64,000 nucleotides of DNA from NCBI RefSeq assembly GCF_027497175.1, contig NZ_CP114901.1:1364001-1428000 (forward strand), read 5' to 3'. Shown in pieces: positions 16,432 through 25,167 of the stretch. The notes beneath the pieces are model-generated. The model had not been told where the DNA came from and did not search any database. It was given only the letters and a program-made list of their open reading frames with translations. Within the stretch, counting starts at the first letter, position 1. The number at the start of each line of letters is the position of its first letter. The translations under genes were made by a program, and so were the position numbers. The DNA comes from Verrucosispora sp. WMMD573 (GTDB lineage Bacteria > Actinomycetota > Actinomycetes > Mycobacteriales > Micromonosporaceae).

Positions 16432-17889
16432 ATGCCGGACCGCACCGACTACTCGGCTCTCATCGCCGGGCACACCGCCGTCATCGAGATGATCAATTCC
16501 GGTGACGCGGGTCTGCCGGTGCTGACCCAGCTGCTCCGGGTGGCCCAGCCGGCACTCGGTGCCGCCGGGATGGCGTTCGTGGAGTTCGCGCCCAGCGGCG
16601 GCCGGGTGATAGCCGCCACCGGCGCCGCCGAGTGGACCGTCGGCCGGCCGTTGCCGGCCAACGATCCGGTCACCAGCTGCCTGCTCGCCGGCCCCCGGGT
16701 GCAGTGCGTACGAACCGACAAGCTCACCAACCCGCTCACCAGCGAGCTGGCCCAGCGCGGCCTGCGGCGGATGGTCGTCTCCCGGGCCGAGATCGGTGGC
16801 CACACCGTCGGCAGCCTGCACGCCCTCTACCCCGGCGGCGACGACGAGCCCACCGCCGAGCAACGCGGCGTGGTCGGCTACCTGGGCTCCTGCATCGCCC
16901 ACATGTACGGCGACCAGAGCGGCCTGCCGGTGCACGGCGACGGTCCGGTGGTCGCGGCACTCGCCGACGGGCTGGCCGTGGTCGACCGGGATGCCAAGGT
17001 CCGCCTCTGGAATCCGGCCGCCGCGCAGGTGACCGGTAGGTCCACCGCAGAGGCGATCAACCAGCCGCTGCCCTTCCCGCTCCCACCGTCCGGGCAGGTC
17101 CTCGACCACCGTCTGCCGAGCGGGCGCTGGCTGCGGATCACCTCGGGCGAGCTGCCGGGACCCGGCGCCCTGCGGGTGGTTACCTTCCGGGACACCACCG
17201 ACCAGCAACGGCACGATCACGAACGGGATCTCTTCGTGGCGGTCACCAGCCACGAGCTGCGTACCCCGGTCACCGTCATCAAGGGGTACGCGGACACCCT
17301 CACCGACCACTGGGAGTCGCTGAGCGAGACCGACCGGCGGCAGGCGGCCCGGGTCATCGGCCAACGGGCAAACGAATTGGCCCGGCTGCTCGACCGGCTG
17401 CTCGCCTCCGCGGCCGAGGCGTGGCCGGGCGATGGTCCGCCGGCCCCCTTCGACCTCACCGAGACACTCCGGGGCGCGATCGCCGACCTGCCCACGGACC
17501 TGCGTCGGCGGACGGCCCTCAAGGTGCCGGCCGAGCTGCCCAGGGCGATCGGTCATCGGCAGAGCCTGGCCACCGTGCTCACCGAACTCGTCACAAACGC
17601 CGGCAAGTACTCCCCACCCGACTCCCCGATCGACGTCGCCGCCGGTGCCGACGACCAGACCGTCTGCTTCCGGATTAGTGACCGCGGCATCGGCGTACGC
17701 CCGGAGCACGTGGAACGGGCCTTCGACCGGTTCTGGCAGGGCGACTCCGGCGACCGGCGTCGCTATCCCGGCACCGGTCTCGGCCTCTATCTCGTGCGTC
17801 GAATCGTTGAACAACAGAATGGGTGGGTATTCCTTCGCCCGAGAAGTGGTGGGGGTACGGTCGCAGAGGTGCGGCTGCCCCGCAGGTGA
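16432..17889 (+). CDS. Cytoplasmic sensor histidine kinase (GAF-PAS-HisKA-HATPase), orphan
   Basis: A 485-residue soluble kinase without membrane helices. Residues ~20-165 form a GAF-like domain (RMVVSRAEIGGHTVGSLHALY), ~175-260 a PAS domain (GLAVVDRDAKVRLWNPAAAQVTG), then HisKA with the phospho-His near 274 in TSHELRTPVTVIKGY, and a HATPase with the N-box ELVTNAGKYS (Asn near 389), ISDRGIGV, ERAFDRFWQG and GTGLGLYLVRRIV. No response regulator is adjacent. The next gene encodes a stand-alone HATPase of the anti-sigma type, so a partner-switch or cross-talk role is possible. The signal is unknown. Confidence 0.9.
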   Translation: MPDRTDYSALIAGHTAVIEMINSGDAGLPVLTQLLRVAQPALGAAGMAFVEFAPSGGRVIAATGAAEWTVGRPLPANDPVTSCLLAGPRVQCVRTDKLTNPLTSELAQRGLRRMVVSRAEIGGHTVGSLHALYPGGDDEPTAEQRGVVGYLGSCIAHMYGDQSGLPVHGDGPVVAALADGLAVVDRDAKVRLWNPAAAQVTGRSTAEAINQPLPFPLPPSGQVLDHRLPSGRWLRITSGELPGPGALRVVTFRDTTDQQRHDHERDLFVAVTSHELRTPVTVIKGYADTLTDHWESLSETDRRQAARVIGQRANELARLLDRLLASAAEAWPGDGPPAPFDLTETLRGAIADLPTDLRRRTALKVPAELPRAIGHRQSLATVLTELVTNAGKYSPPDSPIDVAAGADDQTVCFRISDRGIGVRPEHVERAFDRFWQGDSGDRRRYPGTGLGLYLVRRIVEQQNGWVFLRPRSGGGTVAEVRLPRR

Positions 17890-17922
17890 CAGTGGGGGTC
17901 ACGGGGCGGAAGAGGGGCAGAG

Positions 17923-18369
17923 GTGGCGACGACAGCTGTCGAACGGGCGTGGTGCGTGGTGGTGCCGCACGATGCCAGTGGGGCGCGGATCGCCCGGCAC
18001 CGGCTCGCCGCCGAGCTGGCCGGCAGCGTCTCCCCGGCGATGCTGGCGGATCTGGTGGCGGTCCTGGCCGAGCTGGTGGGTAACGCGGTCCGGCATGCCG
18101 ACCCGCTGCCGGGCAGCGTGGTCCGGGTCGCCTGGCGGCTGCGTCACGCGGCCGAGGGGCCGCAGCTCCGGCTGTGGGTCACCGACGGCGGGGCTTCGGG
18201 TGGCCCGCGGATCCGCCCGCCGGACCCGGACGCGGCCGACGGCCGGGGTCTGCACATCGTCTCCGGCCTGGCGACCAGTTGGGGCGTGGAACGCGACGGT
18301 CTCGGTCAGAGTGTCTGGGCCGACTTCGCACCGGTCGCTGACCAGTCGGCGCTGGTGACCTCCGGCTGA
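17923..18369 (+). CDS. Stand-alone HATPase, RsbW/anti-sigma-factor-like ATP-binding protein
   Basis: A 148-residue GHKL ATPase of the anti-sigma kinase class common in actinobacteria. It shows ELVGNAVRHADP (N-box), LWVTDGGASGGP in place of the G1 box, and DGRGLHIVSGLATSWGVE as the G2 block. Such proteins bind sigma factors or anti-anti-sigma proteins and phosphorylate the latter. No sigma or STAS gene is adjacent, so the partner must lie elsewhere. The GTG start lies 33 bases after the kinase gene, suggesting co-transcription. Confidence 0.82.
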   Translation: MATTAVERAWCVVVPHDASGARIARHRLAAELAGSVSPAMLADLVAVLAELVGNAVRHADPLPGSVVRVAWRLRHAAEGPQLRLWVTDGGASGGPRIRPPDPDAADGRGLHIVSGLATSWGVERDGLGQSVWADFAPVADQSALVTSG

Positions 18370-18440
18370 GCTGTCGGTCGGCCCGTTGCCGGGTCCGGCC
18401 CTGCCGGCCACCGGAGGGCTCCGGCGCCGGTGTCACCCGC

Positions 18441-18446
18441 TAGGCT
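18441..18446 (+). promoter_or_regulatory. -10 element (TAGGCT) for a leaderless mRNA
   Basis: TAGGCT ends 8 nt before GTG 18455 of the DUF5926 gene and fixes that start. Confidence 0.6.
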
Positions 18447-18454
18447 GTGTCGCC

Positions 18455-19339
18455 GTGAGCAAGCGTCGAAAGAACCAGCGGGCGGCCGCTGCCTCGGGCA
18501 AGCGGGAGCGGGTCCGGGACGTCTTCGTTCCCCGGCCCTTTGAGGGGCTGGTCGACGAGCCCGAGTGGATCGCCCTGCGGGAGCTGGTGCCAGCCGCTTC
18601 CGCGCCGCTGCGGCTCGCCCCGGCGCTCGCCGACGAGTACGGCGACCGCCAGGTCACGCTGGCCACCGTACTGCCGATGGCCGCCCCCGCGATGAGCCGG
18701 GACGACGGCCACATCCTCATCGGGCTCCAGCGTCATCTCCAGTCCGGTGACGTCTCCCGCGACCTGGCCGAGTCGCTGCTCTGCGCACTGCGTACCGCCC
18801 CCGGCGCCCAGGTCGCGGTGCCGCCGCTGCCCGGCCCCGGTCCCCGGTTGCAGGACATCCTGGTCGACGGGCCGTTGGAGATCAGCCTGCACGAGGGGTT
18901 CGAGTTCTGGCTGGCCCCGGAGGCCGCCGAGGACCCGACCGTACGGGCCTCCCTGGAGCGGGCCAACGCGGCGATCTATCCGACGGTGCGGCTGACCGCC
19001 GCGCGTGCCGCGTACTGGTGCCAGGTGACGGACAAGGCCCACGTCCGCTGGGTGCTACCCGAGGCCGAGGAGGCCGCCCTGGACGCGCTGGCCCGGCTCG
19101 CCGCGGCCGGCTCGCTGATCCTCGGCGAGGCGACCCGGTTCGCCGGCATGTTCCGGGCCCACGGGCGGCTGGTGCCGGTGTGGGACCTGCCCGAGGAGAT
19201 CCCGGCCGGTGACTGGGAGCAGCCGGTCGCCGACTTCGCCAAGCGGTACGCCGAAGCCCTGGCCGAGACCGGCCCGCTCGACGCCGACGCCCGCCGGTCC
19301 CGGCAGGGGCTGCTCGGTCGCCAGCTCACCCTGCGCTGA
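18455..19339 (+). CDS. DUF5926 family protein
   Basis: A 294-residue cytoplasmic protein. A very basic N-terminus (SKRRKNQRAAAASGKRERV) precedes a region with DVFVPRPFEGLVDEPEWIALRELVPA, then GDRQVTLATVLPMAAPAMSRDDG and a conserved-looking PLEISLHEGFEFWL. This matches the actinobacterial DUF5926 family as I know it; its biochemical role is not established. No catalytic motif or membrane segment is visible. The start is set by the TAGGCT -10 eight bases upstream. It is convergent with the arginine deiminase gene. Confidence 0.72.
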   Translation: MSKRRKNQRAAAASGKRERVRDVFVPRPFEGLVDEPEWIALRELVPAASAPLRLAPALADEYGDRQVTLATVLPMAAPAMSRDDGHILIGLQRHLQSGDVSRDLAESLLCALRTAPGAQVAVPPLPGPGPRLQDILVDGPLEISLHEGFEFWLAPEAAEDPTVRASLERANAAIYPTVRLTAARAAYWCQVTDKAHVRWVLPEAEEAALDALARLAAAGSLILGEATRFAGMFRAHGRLVPVWDLPEEIPAGDWEQPVADFAKRYAEALAETGPLDADARRSRQGLLGRQLTLR

Positions 19340-19344
19340 CCGCA

Positions 19345-19372
19345 GCCCGGCAACTGATCGAGCCCGCCGGGC
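19345..19372. terminator. Bidirectional terminator-like inverted repeat
   Basis: GCCCGGC and GCCGGGC (7 bp) lie 14 bases apart, between the convergent DUF5926 and arginine deiminase genes. Confidence 0.4.
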
Positions 19373-19390
19373 ACCTGCTCCGCCCAGCCG

Positions 19391-20608
19391 TCAGGCAGCT
19401 GCCCCGCCCTGCTCCCGCAGGAGCGGGCAGGACATGCAGCGGGGGCCACCGCGCCCCGAGCCCAGCTCCGAGCCGGCGATCGGGATGAGTTCGATGCCGG
19501 CCCGCTCCAACTGGGCGTTGGTCTCGACGTTGCGCTCGTAGCCGACGCAGAGTCGGGGCGCGAGCGCCAGGGTGTTGTTCCCGTCGTCCCACTGCTCCCG
19601 CTCGGCGGTCACCGGGTCGAGCCCGGTGTCGATCACCCGTAGCCGGTCCAGGTCCATCGCGTCGGCGGCGGCCCGCAGGAACGGCGCCGGCCCGTCGACC
19701 CGTGGATCCTCGCCGTCGGCGCCGGCGATGACGGTGTACGCCGACAGGCTGCTGGCCACGTTCGGGTACATCAGCACCGCGTCGACGTCGACCATCGTGC
19801 AGATCGTGTCCAGGTGCATGGTGGCCCGTTCCTGGGCGATCGGTACGACGAGGATGGTGTGCGCCAGCCCGGCCGCGAAGACCCGCCGCGCGAGCCGCTC
19901 GGCACCGGCGGGTGTCGTCCGTTCGCCGACACCGACCGCCAGCACGCCGGGTGCCAGCAGCAGCACGTCCCCGCCTTCCAGGGGCTCCAGGCCCGGACGG
20001 TAGACGAACTCGGTGCCGGCGAACCGGGGATAGTGGCGGTAGATCGCGTCGGTCAATGTGGTTTCTCGCCGCCGGGCGGGCATCGCCAGACTCGTCACAC
20101 CCACCCGGTCACCGATCCACAGTGACGAGTCGCGGGTGAACAGCAGGTTGGGCAGCGGGTCGATGATGAAGTCGTGGCGGTCCATCAGGGTGTATACGAG
20201 CCCACCCCGGCGGTCCCGGCCGAGCCGCAACTCCTCGTGGGCCAGGCCGGCGACGAGGACGCCGGCCAACGCGGCCGGGTCGAGGTACGCCAGATGTGCG
20301 GCGACCCGGGCGCGCAGGGTGTCGCCGAGCCGGGGCGAGTCGAGCACCTCGTCGGTCAGTTCCGTTCGGGCGGCCGGCACGGCCAGCGTCTCGGTGAGCA
20401 GGTCGGTCAGGTAGAGCACCTCTACACCGCGTTCCCGCAGGGCTCCCGCGAAGGCGTCGTGCTCCTCCTGCGCCCGGCCCACCCACGGGATGGCGTCGAA
20501 GAGCAGCGAGTCGTTGTTGCGTGGGGTCAGCCTGGCGAGTTCCGGCCCCGGCCGGTGCAACAGGACGGTGCCGAGCCGGCCGACTTCACTGTCCACGTGG
20601 TGACTCAC
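19391..20608 (-). CDS. arcA: Arginine deiminase
   Basis: Hydrolyses L-arginine to citrulline and ammonia. The 405 residues cover the full enzyme: [19 protein letters not shown] at the N-terminus, [43 protein letters not shown] with the catalytic His region, and a C-terminal [10 protein letters not shown] with the nucleophilic Cys near residue 391. No ornithine carbamoyltransferase, carbamate kinase or antiporter is adjacent, so this is not a complete arc operon; it may serve nitrogen or acid homeostasis. GTG 20608 is chosen over an in-frame start 66 bases upstream, because the family homology begins here and a leaderless-type -10 lies six bases before it. Confidence 0.93.
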   Translation of the reverse strand: MSHHVDSEVGRLGTVLLHRPGPELARLTPRNNDSLLFDAIPWVGRAQEEHDAFAGALRERGVEVLYLTDLLTETLAVPAARTELTDEVLDSPRLGDTLRARVAAHLAYLDPAALAGVLVAGLAHEELRLGRDRRGGLVYTLMDRHDFIIDPLPNLLFTRDSSLWIGDRVGVTSLAMPARRRETTLTDAIYRHYPRFAGTEFVYRPGLEPLEGGDVLLLAPGVLAVGVGERTTPAGAERLARRVFAAGLAHTILVVPIAQERATMHLDTICTMVDVDAVLMYPNVASSLSAYTVIAGADGEDPRVDGPAPFLRAAADAMDLDRLRVIDTGLDPVTAEREQWDDGNNTLALAPRLCVGYERNVETNAQLERAGIELIPIAGSELGSGRGGPRCMSCPLLREQGGAAA

Positions 20609-20614
20609 CCTCGC

Positions 20615-20620
20615 AGCGTA
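20615..20620 (-). promoter_or_regulatory. -10 element (TACGCT) for a leaderless arcA mRNA
   Basis: Read on the minus strand, TACGCT ends 6 nt before GTG 20608. The intergenic region upstream also holds one DnaA-box-like TCATCCACA (20671-20679). Confidence 0.5.
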
Positions 20621-20771
20621 GGGCAGGGTTTGGCGGTATCCGGTAAAACAACCGTGGGTGAATATGGCATTCATCCACAGTCATTCCGGCGCTCCGGCTT
20701 GCCGACCACCGGGACTGGCAACGTAGGGTAGTGAGAACGTAACTTCGAGGGACCTTTTGCCGGAGGTCGCG

Positions 20772-21512
20772 ATGACTGTTTTCCCCGCACGTCGAGCCGT
20801 ACCGTCCGCCAGGGCGCTGCCGCCAGTGGCGGTACCGCACCCCCGGGTCGAGTCTCCCGGGGTGGTCGCGACTCCTCGCCCGTCGCCATTGGAGTGGGCC
20901 CGCCGCCGTCGGGCGGAGCGGGGCGCGCGACGGTTGGAGGCAGCCGGTGCCCGTGCCCTCGGTCAGCTCGACCATCTCGGGCCGGCCTGGCACGTCATCG
21001 ACTGGCCCCGTACCGACGCGGCCGATGTCCTCCTCGACGACGAGGCGGACAATCGGGCCGGGTTCCTGGCCATCGGCCCGAGTGGGCTCTTCGCCGTCAC
21101 CATCGCCGACCACGGCCGGGCCCGCGTCCTGGTCGCCGGTGACGTGGTGCAGATCAACGGCAAGCGCCCGCCCTACGTGGCCGAGGCCCGTCGTGACGCC
21201 CGACGGGCGAGCAAGGCGCTGACCGCGGCCGTCGGTCACCCCATCCCGGTGACCCCGGTGCTCACCTTCGTGGGCTCCGGCGTGATCAGCGTCTACGGTC
21301 TGCCGAAGGACTGCCTCATGGCGACCCACCGGGAGCTCGACCGACTCCTGGTGGCCGGCGGTAACCGGATCAGCCCGGCCACCGCCGAGAAGCTGTCCCG
21401 GGTCGCGCAGCACCCCGGCACCTGGGGAAGCGGCGGTTACCCGCCGGCGGCGGACTACCGGTGGTACGAGGACGGCCGAACGGCCGCTGACAAGCCGACC
21501 GGCCACCGGTAA
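20772..21512 (+). CDS. NERD-like (nuclease-related) domain protein
   Basis: A 246-residue soluble protein. A basic, Arg-rich stretch (EWARRRRAERGARRLEAAG) precedes a domain resembling NERD: DNRAGFLAIGPSGLFAVTI, then VLVAGDVVQINGKRPPYV with DARRASKALTAAVG, and VTPVLTFVGSG. NERD domains are restriction-fold relatives found with helicases or kinases, though most stand-alone actinobacterial members are uncharacterised; the assignment is tentative. ATG 20772 has GGAGG six bases upstream and is preferred to a TTG 15 bases earlier. A TAGGGT -10 at 20724 would give a leader of about 35 bases. Confidence 0.65.
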   Translation: MTVFPARRAVPSARALPPVAVPHPRVESPGVVATPRPSPLEWARRRRAERGARRLEAAGARALGQLDHLGPAWHVIDWPRTDAADVLLDDEADNRAGFLAIGPSGLFAVTIADHGRARVLVAGDVVQINGKRPPYVAEARRDARRASKALTAAVGHPIPVTPVLTFVGSGVISVYGLPKDCLMATHRELDRLLVAGGNRISPATAEKLSRVAQHPGTWGSGGYPPAADYRWYEDGRTAADKPTGHR

Positions 21513-21678
21513 CGTCAGCGGCGACGCCACGCGGCCGGGCACGGCTCAGCTCCCGCCGGCCCGCGCCGTCGCCGACCGGGCACTGATCAACACCGACGCA
21601 CCGTACGCCCAACGCGGTCGGCGGTCGCTGCCGCGACCGGCTAGCGTGGACGTACCGTCGGTGTGCATAGGAGGCTCG

Positions 21679-22137
21679 GTGGCCCACGTCGAACTCTCGC
21701 TCTCGGAAGTGTTCGCGCCCTCCGGGGAGACACCGACAGAGCCTGGGCTCGACAACATCGGCCGCTGGTCGGCCACGGTCTCCAGCGCCGAGGAGCCCTG
21801 CCTGCTGATCGACGCCGAGACCCGGGTGCTGGCCGTCTCCACCGCCGGTTGCGAGCTGCTGCAACTGGGTGCGCCGGAGGATGTGATCGGCCTACCGCTG
21901 CTCGACGGCGGGTTGCGCCTGCTCGACTTCACCGCCTACCGGGGCGAGTTGGCCGAGCCCGAGATCGACAAGATCCCGCCGCTGCTGGCGCTCACCTCCG
22001 GCCGACTGGCCCGGGGGCTGCTCCGGATCGAGTCGGCGACCGAGGAGTCAGCCGACGCGACGGTGGACGCGATCTCCACCCCGGTGGTCGCCGACGGCGC
22101 GGTGGCCGGCTCCCTCACCTTCTTCTCCGAGGTCTGA
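21679..22137 (+). CDS. Small PAS-like protein of unknown function
   Basis: A 152-residue protein with one PAS-like core: EPCLLIDAETRVLAVSTAGCELLQLGAP followed by VIGLPLLDGGLRLLDF. The remainder (DKIPPLLALTSGRLARGLLRIE, then DGAVAGSLTFFSEV) would complete the beta-sheet. No output domain is fused, so it would work as a separate sensor or adaptor. GTG 21679 follows an AGGAGG at a short four-base distance; an earlier in-frame start at 21646 is possible but adds a sequence without family character. Its partner is not evident. Confidence 0.65.
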   Translation: MAHVELSLSEVFAPSGETPTEPGLDNIGRWSATVSSAEEPCLLIDAETRVLAVSTAGCELLQLGAPEDVIGLPLLDGGLRLLDFTAYRGELAEPEIDKIPPLLALTSGRLARGLLRIESATEESADATVDAISTPVVADGAVAGSLTFFSEV

Positions 22138-22198
22138 CTTCCTCCTACCATGGGCTCGGCCACCTGCCATCCAGAGTTCCCGCCCTGAGGACGACCCC

Positions 22199-22879
22199 GT
22201 GCCGCCCACTTCGCCGTTCCCCGTCGATTCCGATCGGCCCGCCGGCCCCCGGTCCCCTGCCGGGGCCTTCCTCCGACCGTGCCGGCGGCACGGTCGACTG
22301 ATCGGTGTTGCCACGCTGACCATGTTGGCCGTCGGCTGTGGCACGCCCCCGGAGGTGCGCGACAGCGGCGGTCTGCCGACCCCGGCGCCCAGCCGGGCGA
22401 CGAGCAGCCCCACCAGCTCCGCCACGCCATCTTTCGGCGCACTTCCGGCTGCCCCTCCGACCACGCCGCCGGCCGATCCGGGTCTGGTCGCGGTGGCCTG
22501 CACCGGCGAGCCGTCCGCGAAGCAGATCATCGAGCTGGTGCGCGGCCGTCGTGGGCTGCTGCCCGGTAGCGCTCGGGTCAGCGTCCGCAATGGTCCGTTG
22601 TGTGCCGCCGACTGGCACCTGACCACTCTCGACGTCGCCGGATACGAACCACTACAGGTGGTCAGCCGGGCCCGGTCCGGATCCCTGCGCCTGGTGACCG
22701 CCGGCACCGACGTGTGCACGGCCGAGGTGCGGGTCGCCAGTCCGGCCGGCATCCAGACCCTGGCCTGTGGCAGTGACGGTGGCGGTCTTGCGGTGCCGGT
22801 CACCCCGGCCACGGCATCGCCAACTGCGTCGAGCCCTGTACCTACGCCGTCGGGCTCGTCGCCGACTCCGGGTGCGTAG
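22199..22879 (+). CDS. Predicted lipoprotein, unknown function
   Basis: A 226-residue exported protein. A long N-terminal region leads to a basic stretch (RPCRRHGR) and a hydrophobic segment ending in the lipobox LAVGC, with the lipidated Cys near residue 47. A Ser/Thr/Pro-rich linker (~50-90) separates the anchor from a small globular part with four cysteines (VACTGEP, GPLCAAD, DVCTAEV, TLACGS) that could form two disulfides. A second Ser/Thr/Pro tail closes the protein. I do not recognise the globular domain. The gene ends 9 bases before pheA. Confidence 0.68.
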   Translation: MPPTSPFPVDSDRPAGPRSPAGAFLRPCRRHGRLIGVATLTMLAVGCGTPPEVRDSGGLPTPAPSRATSSPTSSATPSFGALPAAPPTTPPADPGLVAVACTGEPSAKQIIELVRGRRGLLPGSARVSVRNGPLCAADWHLTTLDVAGYEPLQVVSRARSGSLRLVTAGTDVCTAEVRVASPAGIQTLACGSDGGGLAVPVTPATASPTASSPVPTPSGSSPTPGA

Positions 22880-22882
22880 GCT
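22877..22882 (+). promoter_or_regulatory. -10 element (TAGGCT) for leaderless pheA mRNA
   Basis: TAGGCT starts at the last two bases of the lipoprotein stop codon and ends 6 nt before ATG 22889 of pheA. Confidence 0.6.
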
Positions 22883-22888
22883 GAACGC

Positions 22889-23845
22889 ATGCCGGGAACG
22901 CCGCCGACCCGTTTCGTCTACCTCGGGCCCGAGGGCACCTTCGCCGAGCAGGCACTACGCACCGTGCCCGCCGCCGAGCGGGGCAGCCGCACGCCGGCCC
23001 GCAGTGTCGGCGAGGCGCTGGAGGCCGTCCGCGCCGCCGAGGCCGACGCGGCTCTGGTGCCGCTGGAGAACTCGATCGGCGGCGCGGTCGGGGTCACCCT
23101 CGACGAGTTGGCCGAGGGAGAGCCGCTGGTCATCACCCGGGAGGTGATCCTGCCGGTGGAGTTCGTGCTCGGGGCGCGGGCGGGGACCCTGCTGCCGTCG
23201 GTGCGCAGCATCGCCGCACACCCCCAGGCGTCCACCCAGTGCCGGGGCTGGCTGCGGACCCACGTGCCCGACGCGATAGTGGTGGACGTACTGTCCAACG
23301 GCGCGGCGGCGGCCGGCGCGGCCGACGGTGAGTACGACGCGGCCATCTGCGCACCCATCGGCGCGACCCGACACCGGCTCGCCGTCCTGGCCGACAAGAT
23401 CGCCGATCACCCCGACGCGGTGACCCGCTTCGCGCTGCTGTCGCGGCCCGGTCCGCCTCCGCCGCCCACCGGCGACGACGTGACGTCGCTCGCCGTCTAC
23501 ATCGCGCACGACCGGGTGGGCGCGCTGCTGTCCGTGCTGATGGAACTGGCGGTCCGGGGCGTCAACCTGACCCGGATCGAGTCCCGACCGACGGGCGAGG
23601 CCCTCGGCCGTTACGTCTTCTTCCTCGACTGCACCGGTCACGTCGCCGACGTCCGGCTGGGTGAGGCGTTGCAGGGGCTACGTCGGGTCTGCGCCGACGT
23701 ACGCTTCCTCGGCTCGTACCCCCGGCACCGATGGGACGGATCGACGCCGGAACGGCCGGTGACCGCACCTCCGGGTCTCTCCGACGCCGACTACACCGAT
23801 GCCGCCGCCTGGCTCGCCCGCCTGCGCGCCGGTGAGCTGACCTGA
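22889..23845 (+). CDS. pheA: Prephenate dehydratase
   Basis: Converts prephenate to phenylpyruvate in phenylalanine synthesis. The 318 residues comprise the two-lobed periplasmic-binding-protein-like catalytic domain (~8-195) and a C-terminal ACT domain (~203-285) for phenylalanine feedback. Landmarks are YLGPEGTFAEQA, VPLENSIGGAV, HPQASTQC, the catalytic Thr-Arg-Phe in AVTRFALLS, and the ACT motif NLTRIESRPTG. It stands alone, without chorismate mutase, as in other actinobacteria. In Streptomyces this gene neighbours serS near the origin, as I recall; serS is not in this window. Confidence 0.95.
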   Translation: MPGTPPTRFVYLGPEGTFAEQALRTVPAAERGSRTPARSVGEALEAVRAAEADAALVPLENSIGGAVGVTLDELAEGEPLVITREVILPVEFVLGARAGTLLPSVRSIAAHPQASTQCRGWLRTHVPDAIVVDVLSNGAAAAGAADGEYDAAICAPIGATRHRLAVLADKIADHPDAVTRFALLSRPGPPPPPTGDDVTSLAVYIAHDRVGALLSVLMELAVRGVNLTRIESRPTGEALGRYVFFLDCTGHVADVRLGEALQGLRRVCADVRFLGSYPRHRWDGSTPERPVTAPPGLSDADYTDAAAWLARLRAGELT

Positions 23846-23868
23846 GCGACCCGGATGCCGCCGGCCGA

Positions 23869-23887
23869 CGCAGCCGGGCCGGCTGCG
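23869..23887. terminator. Terminator-like hairpin between convergent genes
   Basis: CGCAGCCG and CGGCTGCG form an 8-bp stem with a 3-nt loop between convergent pheA and the AIM24 gene; it can serve both strands. Confidence 0.45.
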
Positions 23888-23909
23888 GGCAAGCCCTGCG
23901 CGCCTCGGC

Positions 23910-24626
23910 CTACCGGAACAGGCCGCCGAGCACGCCGCCCTGATCCTGCTGGCCGCTGCCCATGATGGGCGGCTCCTCGGAGGGCTGGACGACGACGAAG
24001 CCGTGGCCGGCGAAGCTCATCGTGTACGCCTCACCTGTGGTGCGGCCCAGCAGCGTGCCGAGCCCGATCTGGTCGGCCCGGTGGTAGCCGGTCTGCAGGC
24101 TCGCCGACCAGCAGACGGCGGCCTGGGGGTCCACGTAGGTGGGCGCGTCGACGTTGAGCACGACCGGCGTCCCCCGGGTGGTGACGGCGATTCTGCCGTG
24201 CCCGGTGAAGACGCAGTTGAACAGGCCGGACGACGCCATGCCGGCCCCGCCGACCATTTTGATGTCGTAGCGCAGGGTGGCGTCGAACGCCAGCACGCTG
24301 GAGCCGTTGATGGACAGGGCGTCGCCCGGCTCCAGGTCGATGACGTGCACGTCCTTGGCGAAGTCGGCCAGGAAAACGTCGCCGCGTCCGGTGAGCTTCA
24401 TCAGCGGCACGCCCTCGCCGGTGAGCTTCTGCTTGAGAAAGTTGCCCAGCCCGCCGGAGCCGAGCGCCTGGAACTGCACCTGCCCCTGGTACGCCACCAT
24501 CGAACCGACCCGGGCCATCGCCTCACCGTCGAGTTCGATCTTCAACATCTTGGAGTTCTGCAACCGCATGCCGGGTTGCGTCGACTCCTGCTCCAGATTC
24601 GCCGCCGAGAACAGCTCGCTGCGCAT
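23910..24626 (-). CDS. AIM24 family protein
   Basis: A 238-residue protein of the AIM24/TRAP-like beta-prism family (formerly TIGR00266). It is mostly beta-strand with repeated glycine turns: KMLKIELDGEAMARVGSMVAYQG at the start, VFLADFAKDVHVIDLEPGDALSI in the middle and VCWSASLQTGYH near the end, then a Gly/Gln-rich tail (GSGQQDQGGVLGGLF). Function is unknown in bacteria; the yeast homologue is mitochondrial. GGGAGGAACC lies directly before the ATG, a strong ribosome-binding site. Confidence 0.88.
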   Translation of the reverse strand: MRSELFSAANLEQESTQPGMRLQNSKMLKIELDGEAMARVGSMVAYQGQVQFQALGSGGLGNFLKQKLTGEGVPLMKLTGRGDVFLADFAKDVHVIDLEPGDALSINGSSVLAFDATLRYDIKMVGGAGMASSGLFNCVFTGHGRIAVTTRGTPVVLNVDAPTYVDPQAAVCWSASLQTGYHRADQIGLGTLLGRTTGEAYTMSFAGHGFVVVQPSEEPPIMGSGQQDQGGVLGGLFR

Positions 24627-24693
24627 GGTTCCTCCCGTACTCGCCGTACCTGGCCGAGACGGTAGGGCCAGCCCGCAACCCCGGACGCAGGCG

Positions 24694-25044
24694 TCAACCC
24701 CAGCCCAGCTCGTGTAGGCGCGCGTCGTCGATGCCGAAGTGGTGGGCGATCTCGTGCACCACGGTCACGGCCACCTCGTCGACGACGTCCTCGTCGCTGT
24801 GGCAGATGCGCAGGATGGGGTTGCGGTAGATGAGGATCCGGTCGGGCAGTACGCCCGCGTAGTCCCAGCCGCGCTCGGTCAGCGCGTGTCCCTCGTACAG
24901 GCCGAGCAGATCCTCGCCGGGTGGCGGGTCGTCCTCGACCAGAATCACCACGTTGCTCATCAGCGCCAGCAGTTCCTCCGGAACCTCATCGAGGGCCTCC
25001 CCCACCAGCTCCTCGAACCGCTCACGCCCCATCTCCACCGCCAC
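24694..25044 (-). CDS. Small zincin-like metallopeptidase family protein
   Basis: A 116-residue protein of the minimal zincin family widespread in actinobacteria. The C-terminal third holds the zinc motif H-E-I-A-H-H (VVHEIAHHFGIDDARL, His97-Glu98-His101). The N-terminal part, ERFEELVGEALDEVPEELLALM followed by NVVILVEDDPP, is the usual family opening. The protein is cytoplasmic and its substrate unknown. GTG 25044 is chosen, with GGAAG just upstream; a start 90 bases earlier would begin inside the inverted repeat at 25070. In Streptomyces a similar gene lies near pheA/serS, consistent with the neighbourhood here. Confidence 0.85.
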   Translation of the reverse strand: MAVEMGRERFEELVGEALDEVPEELLALMSNVVILVEDDPPPGEDLLGLYEGHALTERGWDYAGVLPDRILIYRNPILRICHSDEDVVDEVAVTVVHEIAHHFGIDDARLHELGWG

Positions 25045-25069
25045 GCTTCCATTCTCCCCGCCCCATCCG

Positions 25070-25139
25070 CGATCTTGCACTTCCGGTCGCCCCGAACCGG
25101 CACAGAAGCCGCGTAACGGAGACCAAAAGTGCAAGATCG
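25070..25139. repeat. Long-loop inverted repeat, intergenic
   Basis: CGATCTTGCACTT (25070-25082) is the perfect 13-base reverse complement of AAGTGCAAGATCG (25127-25139), with a 44-base loop. It lies between the zincin and OsmC genes. The outer CGATCT recalls the repeat at 49813, suggesting a dispersed family. Confidence 0.65.
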
Positions 25140-25167
25140 GCGCGGAGTGGGAGTGGCGCGGGGTTGG

